This document shows positions 49,601 to 61,341 of a stretch of DNA of 64,000 nucleotides, one piece after another. The translations under genes were made by a program, and so were the position numbers. Source of the stretch: Lingula anatina (Eukaryota; Brachiopoda; Lingulata; Lingulida; Lingulidae). The first letter of the stretch is position 1. Each line of letters opens with the position of its first letter. The notes under the pieces were generated by a model. It was not told where the DNA came from, did not search any database, and saw nothing but the letters and a program-made list of their open reading frames with translations. The stretch lies in NCBI RefSeq assembly GCF_001039355.2, contig NW_019775809.1, positions 62,001-126,000 on the forward strand, given 5' to 3'.

Positions 49601-52600
49601 TATTTAGCGTGAACCCCCAGGGAGTTAGGTCGATCTAAAGTAGATCGATCTAATCTCTGGAAATGGGGTCTAACATATTCAGTCTTGACCTCTTGAAGAT
49701 GTAACACCAGCTTAACCACTTGGTGGTTATAAACTTTCTAAAATTAAGAGGAATTCAAATGTTTTATTTCTGATGTGCTAAATATCGAAAGCAGATAAAC
49801 TAAAATAATTCTGTGATAACCTGTCGTTGATCCCTATAGAAAAGGATAAGCACATATAAGCTTAACACTTTTTAGTTTTCTATGATTAATTTAACAGTTT
49901 ATGCAACAGAGATGTTTGGTGTAACACCGTCTGTTACAGGAACTGTAGTTTTCAACAGATATCTGCTACACTAACATTGGTGCATGTTCCACTGGTGTTT
50001 AGTAAGAGGTCAGAATTATTAATTAATGTAACATATCTGTAACATCTGTAACCTAACACATAACATACAGTACCTGGAATTCTGACCTAATATACTCACC
50101 CATTGTGTTCAGCAGACATATTGATTTGCACCTATCACAATAAACAGATCAGTTAACAAAATGCACATGATAAAATATGTTCCCTGAGCAAAACCTAGTT
50201 TACCAGCTACACATGTTCCATTATCTTCATCCCCTCTCAACACTCGCCCCATTTTACACACTAATGATCCATTGTAGCTGACATTTGCAGAGGTCAAAGC
50301 AGGGCAGTTCACAGTGGCTGTGATGTTTTGCAGCATAAATCCTGAACTAAAGTTTGCTCTCAAGAATGCAAGCAAATTCTGTCCACATTCATGGATTTCT
50401 TTTGATGTCAGCCCTTCCTTAGCAGAGAAGTGGTAACCATGGGTCATTTGGATGTGAATCTGAAACGTAAGATCATTTTTTTCCGAATGTCCTGAAATGT
50501 TTTGTTTCAAAATATGAACTCTAATTAATAAAAAAAAAAAGAGGAAAAGATAAAGTGCAAAAAGTTAAATTTGACATGAATTCATGAGCGGAGTAAAAGA
50601 AATCAAATAACTATAAGAATTCAATATCATATACTTTCTTGTTTTCAGTTTTAAAGACAAAAACAACTTTAAACATAAACCAAGCGACTTTTTTCAGACA
50701 ATAAAAACAACTTTTCTGGTACATTGTATTACTTACTGACAAAGCATCCTCTATGATAACAAATAAATACATTGTATTAGTCGTAAGTGAGTAATCACCT
50801 TTCTGTCACTGATGAATGCCTTTCCTCTGAGAAATTCAATTTTTGCAAAGTAAAGCCTGCAGATACCAAAACCATATTCAGCAAGGTTGGGTACAAGCTG
50901 TGCCTGTGGACTGGTGTGCAGGGGCCGTTCCAAGTACTGGTTGGATGTGATGAAAAATGAACGCCGAAGCCTTTGCAAGCAAGCTTCATTGAAGTCAACG
51001 GGTATTGGAGAAGTAATAATGACTGTGATCTGGAAACCTGCAGATGAGAATAACGTATTTATATCACAGTGAAGAGAAAAAGACCTCATTATTTTGTAAG
51101 TATATCACATATTTCCCATAATTGCAAAAATCTGAGATAAATTCAGACAACAGCATGCATGTAAAGCCACCTTTTGTGGGGTCATGTTGATACTCCCCCC
51201 GCACCATTACTCCCCCGCACCGATACTACCCCACACCGATAATCCCCCTTAGTAATTTTTTGTATTATGCCCATCGATGTGACTCCACACCAATAGATCC
51301 CCGCACCGATACTCCCCCGCACCGATACTTCCCTGCACCGATACTCCCCCTCAGTATATCTGTAATTGTGGGGGAGTATCGGTGCGGGGAAGTATTGCTG
51401 CGGGGATGTACCGGTGCAGGGGAGTATTGGTGTGGGGACGTATAGGCATGCAACCCATTTTGCAACCAAATGCATTTTGCAACAGAAATGCTTTTTTCAA
51501 CCAAAGGAAAAGAAAACAAAACAAAAACAAAAAGAGAAAACACATTTTGCAATTGAAACCATTTTTTTCTTCAAAGTCACTGAAATTGTTTATTAGTACT
51601 TCAATTGAAGTGGAATCGGAATGAGAATGGATTGCAGTTGATTACCTCGGCTTGGTATGCTGAATTAGGTCAGGCTGTCTCTGGGGCCATTGATTATATA
51701 TAATTTATTTCACAAAGTAATTTTTCAGACCATCCAAGTAAAGAATTAAGAAAAACAATTTTATATAACTTCATTGGATCTATACCTATCTGTACTGACA
51801 ACATACATGTATAACAGTAAAAATTAAGAATTGTTAAACAGCTTTAAAGCCATTTCCAATAGTTTTGGGCATAAGAAAACTGATAGTAAAGAAAAAACTG
51901 CAGAAATTTTCAGTTTTATGATAACAGATGTTCTGTGGAAATTATTTTCAATTGTTTTGGATAAGGTTAACCTTGGCAATGAAGAAAAGTTGCGCATATC
52001 AAAAAATGAGCAAAAATGTTAATTAGCTTGGTAGTTGGATCATAAATGAAAATTATCCAACACAAGCCAAAATACTTTTGTACCGTTAGCTTACGGCCAA
52101 CCTGGATGAAGGCCTTCATCGGGGGAGGGGGGGGGCGGTCTACCTGACATGTGTAAGAGGGTCCTGGTCCATATACCCATACACTTAGCGGTCAGTGAGT
52201 GTGAACATCTACTCACATATCAGTCTGATGAAGGCCTTCGCCCAGGTTGGCAGTAAGCTAACAGTACGAATCATTTCGGATTGTGCTTGATAATTTTCAG
52301 TTATGATATCAAATTAATTTTAATTATAATAATTTTGACCTTACAAATGCCTAGCCTGCATATTGTGCCTTTAAAGATAAGTACAATAATATGTTTACAT
52401 ACCTGGTATTTCACCCATTGGTAATGCACTAGGAGCTAAAATGGAAGAATATTTATTGCATTAATAATGTGTCTTAATCCAGAATGAAGAAAGAATGCTG
52501 TCAGTTATGGATCTCTGTGAAGAGAGGGGAAGGGAATACAGAGGGCACACACTAGATGCATCCACGATATTGCTATGAAATAACACAGCATGTAGATGGG

Positions 52601-55600
52601 GCTTTGCTGACTTTACAATTCTTTTGAATTACATATTGTGCATCAGTATAGAAACAACTGTGACACGTTGCTGTTGGCCTATTTCACAATTTCCATAAAA
52701 AATACATAAGTGTTTTTATGATATTCAACAGAAATCATCTCTGTAAGGCGTGGGGGTATATGTAGAAAAGTAAACATGTATTGGGCGATATTGTACATGC
52801 ATGCAGCTTCTACCAGACAAGCCAGCCCTCCCTCTTCAAGGTACAGACCGTTCATGCAGATGGGGCCATGGATTACAACCTGTGCCCCTCTGCAAAAGAC
52901 AGCATTTTCATGTAGCCATGTACTGTGTACTGCTCCACCTACAGTTGTAGAACCGGTACATAGGGGGTAGCCTATTAAAGGTGGCCTTAATGAAGCCCAC
53001 CCAACACCTTTCCTCTCTAGTTACAGTAGTTGTGGCTGGCAGGATGTTAACTTCAGCAGTAAGGAAAATGTCTGACTCCTGGAAGGTGAGAACACTCCTG
53101 GATAAATCTACCTCAGACTGCCCCGAGAAATGCATTGCACTTGTTGTGAAAGAACTTCAGCACTACAATCTGGATCTGGTGGCATTGCCAGGCATGGGTG
53201 AACTAAAAGAGCTTGTGTTGGTGGTGATAATTTATGGGATATGATGATGTTTTCACAGTTTATTTTACAATTTGAGAGATGTATGTATGATACGAGCGCT
53301 GCACGTGGTGCTTGATAAAAAATATGCACATTTTTCAGGTAATGAATTGCTCTAATCGGTAAAGTAACAAAAATAATTGTATAGGAAAAAGTCAAAGGAC
53401 AAAAGTCACCTGAGCTAGATCAAATTTGAGTCATTTTTAGGAAATATGAACCAAATGGTAATTTCATTAAGGGAAAGGACAGTTTATAACAATATTTCAA
53501 AACTCTCTGTGTATTCCTTTAGAACTACCCTTCAGTTGCTTAATGAAATGATACAAAAATTATTCCTTTATTGTATTAGTTTTTCATAATAAGGATGTTT
53601 TCCCTTCCCCTACCCCCATCTTGACTGTTATGCAACATGGTGATATAAAATGTCCATTTAGATAAGGAAGCTACTGATTTGAAAGTGCTACCACACATAA
53701 CTTCTGACTAAATGGGCTTTTGCATGAGCCTAACGAACCTTGGCCACCCAACTGGTTCCTATGGGAAAATTTAGGGATCTACCGGTGCCTGAAGGACTAT
53801 TTACATGTATATCAAAGTTGGAACATGTATGCCACAATTTTCTGGCAAAATTTGATTTAGTTTGGGTAATAACGTTGTGAATGCATCATGTTTTAAAACT
53901 TTTGGACTCACCTCCCTAGACTTATCACAAATGATTTGTCCGTCTGTCTATCAGAATAACACCTGTAACACACTGAGAAATTTACTGGTATTCTTTAACT
54001 GAAACTCGCACTTTCAAAAATATTTTTAAAACGGTGCAATACTAACTTGGAGTTTGGCATTTCCATCCAGTGAATTCTGGTCTACACAAACAAGTGACAC
54101 CATTGGGGTCCCCTGAATTTTCTATACAACTGCCTCCATTGTAGCAAGGCTCTGACGGGCAGTTACGACCAGGTCCTGTGACAAAGTATACAAAACTACT
54201 GTAGTATCTTCAACCATTTTTAACAATGATCCAGCATTTTTCCTATATGTTTCCGTACCTGATTGCCTAAATCACTTTAACAAGTATTAACATTAATCAA
54301 GTTTCTGATAATTATCTAATGAAAGTGTTGCTGATTCATTATATAGGGCAAGTTATCCTTCTGGTACATGTATCTCAGGGGCAGATTTAGGCCGTCTTCT
54401 GGGTCTTCTGGAAGACAGTTAGATTTTCAAGTTTACATTAAGGCCACACTTTTTTATTTTTATGGATGACATCCTCTGGGGACCCCAAAATCGGTGCGAG
54501 CGGGCGAAAAAAAAAACGGTCAAAAAAAAAAAAAAACTGCTTAAGAAAAGTTGTGTTTTCAGTACACAGCGGGAAACACTAATTTACCACAGAAACACGT
54601 ATCAAACTAACAACATGTCTTTATCCATGCTCTCAAAATATTAAAGCATTGTGAATAGGGCCTACTTCGTAGAAAGGTAAAAAGTCATGAATATAGGGGC
54701 CTAGGGGAGACCGGGGCTAGTTGGACCCCAGGGTAAGTTGGCCCCCCGTCAATTTATGAAAAAGTAACTACGAGGTAAAAAAATTGGCCACATACTCTTG
54801 TAAAGTGACCGTAGCCTACAATGCTAAGGAAGTGTCGGACGTCAAAAAGTTTTACTGAAGCGGTGAGTCGAAATAAACAATTTTAGCACCTAAAAGTAAT
54901 TTTGTTTAAGAGATTTAAAAATCTATTTTCATAGGCTTTTGATCGAATATAAGATATGTATAGGGCATCAAACTGAAGCTCATTGTTTCAAGTTTCACAT
55001 AGATGTATCATCGTTGCTCATTCTAGCACCATAAATGGCTACCATCCTTTAAAATAAATAACGTGCACCCGGGGCTAGTTGGCCCCCTTGACTCGGGGTA
55101 AGTTGGACCCTCATATTACCCACAAACCTCTGCGCGCAACGCTGTTTGAAATAAACAAGTTGGTGAAATTGACAAAGCTTGCCGGTGTCTATTACCGTCT
55201 GATTGATTTTTTTAATTTTCTCACTGGTGTCTTTTTGAACATTTATATTAGAAATATTCTGTTGATTGTAAGTATTAAAAAGCAAATCCATTGGACTTTC
55301 CGTAGAAAAACATTTATTTTGCCTTAATTCATTGTAAGGGGATTCCCTTTGTATTTTTAGTGTTATATGTGGCCCCAAGGGGATTTTCCACCCCTCCCTA
55401 GCTAGAGACCATTATTGAAAAAACTCTACAACTGAATTTGTTACTTTCTTTTAAAAAGAAAATTTATTATTCGTTTTCATTCATTAAAAACCTTCTTTAT
55501 ACCATTATTTATTTATTCTTAATTAAAACAAAATACATTTTATTGATAGATATTTTGGTTCTTGCAACACATACNNNNNNNNNNNNNNNNNNNNNNNNNN

Positions 55601-58600
55601 NNNNNNNNNNNNNNNNNNNNNNNNNNNNNNNNNNNNNNNNNNNNNNNNNNNNNNNNNNNNNNNNNNNNNNNNNNNNNNNNNNNNNNNNNNNNNNNNNNNN
55701 NNNNNNNNNNNNNNNNNNNNNNNNNNNNNNNNNNNNNNNNNNNNNNNNNNNNNNNNNNNNNNNNNNNNNNNNNNNNNNNNNNNNNNNNNNNNNNNNNNNN
55801 NNNNNNNNNNNNNNNNNNNNNNNNNNNNNNNNNNNNNNNNNNNNNNNNNNNNNNNNNNNNNNNNNNNNNNNNNNNNNNNNNNNNNNNNNNNNNNNNNNNN
55901 NNNNNNNNNNNNNNNNNNNNNNNNNNNNNNNNNNNNNNNNNNNNNNNNNNNNNNNNNNNNNNNNNNNNNNNNNNNNNNNNNNNNNNNNNNNNNNNNNNNN
56001 NNNNNNNNNNNNNNNNNNNNNNNNNNNNNNNNNNNNNNNNNNNNNNNNNNNNNNNNNNNNNNNNNNNNNNNNNNNNNNNNNNNNNNNNNNNNNNNNNNNN
56101 NNNNNNTTTTTTTTTTTTTTGAGAACGGACGAAAATCGGTGCGCGCGCAGGATGTCATCCATAAAAATAAAAAAGTGTGGCCTAACTGGTATCTAATTTT
56201 TTCTGTTGGAAGACGGTCAAAATTGGAGGATGAATCAACAAAGATAATTTGGAAGACTGTCAGTAAATAGCCCTGGATCCGCCCCTGTACCTGTATAAAT
56301 TAGACAGATCATCATGGACACACTGCCTGACAAAGTCACGTACGTGTTTGTCATGTGTAAGTCACGTGTTGGTAATGTGTTACGTAGTTATTATGCATTA
56401 ATCATGTACATGTTACTCAAAAATAATTTACTAACCTCTGTCAGCATCACACCATCCGGTGCTCGAGTTATATACTGGGTTACTGGCAAGGCTGCAGTTC
56501 ATGCCCAGTGACACATTTACTGGTCCCATGGTGATTGCAGGGCAGCCTAGATAATGGCTATAACTGTGAAGTCTGCCGAATATTTTATTGAAACTTGCAT
56601 TTATGGGTTGTAAAATGCTCTTAACACATGATGAAAGGTTTGATTTTGAGAGACCACCCAGCGAGATGAAATTATATCTGGTCTCAAATGGGTTCTGGAA
56701 GGAAAGAATAAACATTCTCAATGTCACCCCAGTAACATTGTATATATACAGTTGTAAGTGCTGGTACTGTAATGATGACTGTTCACACAAAACTAATAAC
56801 AATTAATTCGTAATATTAAACAATGTTTATTTACTCATGTTTTATCACAATTTTCACTCCCAATTTTTTTATGAGGGAATAGCAATTCTGAACTTTTAGA
56901 AAAAACTACATAGAACATAAATCAGTGTTTAAAACAGGTGAGTCATTCATACACGTATTCTTTACCTTAGATAGAGCAGACTTATTGAAAAGTCCTGTAC
57001 TGACTGGGTGAACATAAACATTGTCTTCACCACAGGATTTGTCAACGAGGCCAACCATCTCTGCCCTTATATCATAAAACTGAGTCAATGCCTTTGTTCT
57101 GTAGCTGTTAAGGCAGGTAGCATTCAGACCAGTGAGGTTGAAATTTGGATGGAAGCTCAGTAGCATCGATGGAGCTGAAAAGTAAGATAAAACTTCTTGC
57201 AAATTTGCAGCAAGTTTGCACCATGTTTGTGAGAGAGGTTGCGACAGGCCTGATATTTTGCTAAAAAGCACAATGTCTTACATGTAACATCGTAAAAAAA
57301 TCTCTCATCAGGCAATTTTCCTCATATCTAAAACAGTTATAGTAATATACGATACTACTGAGGCACATTAAACCAAAATTACTGTACAATAATAAAGTCT
57401 ATTCAACCATTTTACATAAACACAGCTATAAATAAGCAGATAAAATGGAAATTGTTTTACTATCTAGGGTTTTGAAAAAAAAATGGACTGAAATAAACTG
57501 GCACAAAAAAGTATTGGTAAAACTGCAAATTTTTGAATAAAAAAGATGAGGCAGTTGGAGAAAAGCTTTTTTAAAGCAGTTGCTTCTTTTAAAAGTAAAA
57601 AGTCTGAATTTGCTTTGAAGAAACTTCAGAGAGGCTCACTGCATGGTGGATAGTATATTATTCATAACACTTACTTGGTCTACAGTAATGAGTAACTGGA
57701 TCCAGAGCAAACATACTCAAGCAACTCAATCCAGAATCCACCACTGCTATTCTACGTTTTCCCAACTCCACCATTTCACGACATTCAGCTGTTGTGTTCA
57801 GAGCAGATGGATTCAAACCAGAGAGAAAGTTACTGATCACAGGTTTCAGACTATCTCCACATGTTGACACCAGGTTTGGTGTGGTGGGGCCAGACATGCC
57901 AAGTACTAGCAGTTTTAGTTTGATCATAACTGACGTCTGAAGGGAAAAATTAAAGCAAGGTGTTAATATGAAGTTAGTGAGGCATGGGCTAGCTGTCTCC
58001 TGAGATGAGTACCACCATCATCATCATAAATTTAAATTTTCAAGTTTGTTATTTTCTTATGTCATCACTGTTTACAATGTGTCCAACCATTGAAAAACAA
58101 AACAATTAATGCAATGTCAGCAGAACAATATAATATCATGAAAAACAACAGTCACAACTGATCATGATTTACTTGAATGAGTCCAGTTTGACTCTTACCA
58201 ATATTTCATTTCTCATGTTGAAAAATATTTTTCTAAAAATACATTTTAACTACAGAAAAAAAATTTATTAGAAAATGTTGAGTTACACAGTCTAAAATGA
58301 AATTTACCTGTGTTCCATTAATCTTTATGAAACTTGGCACTTCGATGATTGAAACAGAGGCACCATTACCACAGCTCAGATTCACAGAACCAAGTAATGA
58401 AGTTATGATCCCACCAAAGTGTTCTCTGGTGCAGTTACTAGCCATGGATGTATTGAATGTGTATGAGAGCTTAAAGAAATATTCTGAAATGTAATGAAGT
58501 TATTTTATGAAATTACAAAATCTGTTTTAATAATTAAAATACTACTTACAAAGTGTTAATAATTAAAATACTTCTTACAAAGTGTTAATAGTTAAAACAT

Positions 58601-61289
58601 ACTACTTAAAAATTTAAGGTACAGACAAAGACACTTAATTACAAATGTTCATCTTTCTATATTTTTATTCAAAATTGCTTGTTACTCTATGCAATCATAT
58701 ATAAAATGACATACCTGGAGCTATGGTATTAGCAACGGAGCCAACTGAAATGTGAAAATTAATGGAGTTAGTGAAAAAATTATAATCATAAGTACATATA
58801 GTAAGTAATATTGAAATTGTGATTCAGGAAAGACAGAAATACACTGTACCTCTGTATGTAAAAAAAAGAATAATGTGTAAATAAAAAAATGCTGCAGCTG
58901 ACATTTAATTTCCAGTTTTAGTTAGGCCTACATATTTGTATTAAATTTTGTTTGATAGGGATCGTGTAGCAAAGTGAGCATCACCTACTATACAACAAAA
59001 ACAAATATGTGTCAAACAATTAAAGCAATACAGAGCTGATACACATGTAAGGGTAAACAATCATATTTGATATCAGTTAACATCATTTTTATACTGAAAC
59101 TTGTATTTTTCAAAAATAACAACAACAACAACAACAACAATAATAATTATAAGTATGATACGCAATGTAAAACCACCCACTTGAAGTCTGGCATTTCCAT
59201 CCAGTGAATTCAGGTTTACACACACATGTGACGCCATTGGGGTCTCCTGGATTTTCTACACAACTGCCTCCATTGTGACAGGGCTCTGACGGACAGTTAC
59301 GACCAGGTCCTGTGACAAAACATAAGAATTTACATATAAGTCTCAGACTCTTTTAAAGTATGTCAAGTTATTAAAATATTTTTCAAATTTTTATTTTTAC
59401 ATACCACCCAAAAAGTTTGGGTGTCTTTTTGGTTTTGAAAAGCATGCAAGTCTAACCTTACAAAATTATATTTTGAGAAACTGTAAAATCTGATAAATAA
59501 TGAAACATTTTAAACAGTGTTAGAAAGAAAATTTACAAAGTACCAAAATCATATTTCAGAGTTGATTTTTTATACACATTAAGCTATAGAAAGGAAAAAA
59601 TGGTCAGTCACACATATGTTGTTATCACATGGATCATTATCCTAATTACATGTTAGTCATATGTCCTTCATATTTTACATGTAGTCATATGTTAGTTATG
59701 TGTTGATCACACATTCACTAACCTCTGTCAGCATCGCAATATCCTGTGCTCTTGTTATATATTGGATAATGTGGTAGATCGCACTGCAAACCTTGAGTTA
59801 CATTCACTGGTGGTGTGGTAATTGCAGGGCAGCTAAAATAACCACTATAACTGTGAAGTTCACCAAATATTGTATTGGTCCTTTCATGTATGGATTGTAT
59901 AATTCCCCCAACACATGACATAAGTGTTGATTTTGAGAGATCACCCATCGGAATAAATTTATAGCCGACCTCAAATGATTTCTGGAAGGACAAATAAACA
60001 TTCGTTATATTATTCAGGTACTTGTACATACATATTCAAATACAGTAGTAATTAAGTATTGTGAATAGACATTTTTTCTTTTATCTTTTAACATTTAATT
60101 AATAATATTTAAGTTACTTGTTGGCGCAGCTGTTTTTTTTTTCTTTACTCAAGATATATTAAAATATGTTTTTTTCATTTTTCAAAAAATTATCTACACT
60201 AGTACTTTTAAAAATATTGTTTGAAAAAACTACAAAGATCTTAAATCAGTGGGGTGAAAATCAGGTCAGGCATTCCCACATATATTCCTTACCTTAGACA
60301 GTACAGACTGATTAAAAAGTCCTGTACTGACTGGGTAAACATTAACATTGTCCTCCCCACAGGCTTTGTCAACAAGTCCGATCATCTCTGCCCTTACATC
60401 ATAAAACTGAGTCAATGCCTTTGCTCTGTATCTGTTAAGGCAGGCAGTATCCAGACCAGTGAGGTTAAATTTTGGATGGAAGCTCAGTACCAGTGATGGA
60501 ACTGAAAAGTAATTAAGATAAATCTTCTTACAAATTTGCAGTAAGTATGTGACAAATATGTGAGAGAGTTTGCAGCAGACCTGTTAGTATAGTTAGTTAA
60601 GGAAAAGTACAGGAACCACAATGTCGTGTCTGACATAAAGATAAAACATATTTTATGCAGTCATTTTATGAAAAAGTATGATATAAGGTGTTCTGGTCGG
60701 ATAGTTCTTGAGTATTGTGGTGGCCTCTCTATATAAAGCAGATGCAAAGAAATTAACTATACAATTAGAAGTAATTAAAGTTTGCATGCACCCACCTTAG
60801 ATACGAAATTATTACATAAGCAATCGGAATTGATACCTTGGAGGAAATGGGGAGGATCGAGAAGGCGATTGGGAGAGAATTAAGGAGCATGGAGCAGACG
60901 TGATTTCAGGGAACTAGGAGTTGGAGATTTCATTTAGAATATGAAGCAGCAGAGCATCGACGAATAAATTGTTTAACTGGTTATATGTGGACTTTGGTTT
61001 TCTTTGTGTGACCTTAAGTAAAGCTGACATGAATCTTTATAGATTGTGTTATCCACTAAGTAATGTGCCATTTTGAGCCCACACTTGAATCCAGCGTACA
61101 CAATTATAAAAGTTTAGGTCATTCATTCCATATGTATGAAAGGGATCATTACAACAAGGTGTTAGTATTGTAAAAATCTCATTTCTGATGAATTGTCTTC
61201 ATACATGAAATAATTAGTCAAATACCACAATCTTGAGGCACATTACGCTACAATATCTGCATTACCGACATTAATTAAGTTTATCCAAT

Positions 61290-61341
<52 letters not shown>

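Larger units (their letters stand above)
47499..54175 (-). other. Mosaic gene central block (EGF - linker - X1 to X5)
   Basis: EGF 54175-54047, linker 52435-52403, then X1 51037-50799 and X2 50459-50204 (ending CKMGRVLRGDEDNGTCV), X3 48786-48563 and X4 48009-47877, and X5 47630-47499 (GMHNLTGGQCPDVIGS). X1/X2 and X3/X4 have the same 1-0 / 0-1 phase pairing as A/B and C/D, so they are probably diverged versions of that domain. X5 is closely similar to the first exon in the window (63699-63565, GMHNLSSGNCPDVIGS), so a whole X block should precede the window edge. Confidence 0.75.
54376..56287. mobile_element. CAGGGG-type MITE family M2, split by an inner element
   Basis: The two halves (54376-54441 and 56183-56287) together reproduce the 167-bp element at 31152, including GGCCGTCTTCTGGGTCTTCT and GGAAGACGGTCAAAATTGG. 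Flanks TATCT (54371-54375) and TACCT (56288-56292) are a 5-bp duplication with one mismatch. Confidence 0.75.

Noticed and set aside
55438-56196. Long ORFs across the N gap on both strands
   Set aside because: They consist of unknown bases; no coding evidence.
60690-61000. Possible solo LTR (CTATATAAAG, later AATAAA)
   Set aside because: No TG...CA ends, target duplication or second copy could be recognised.
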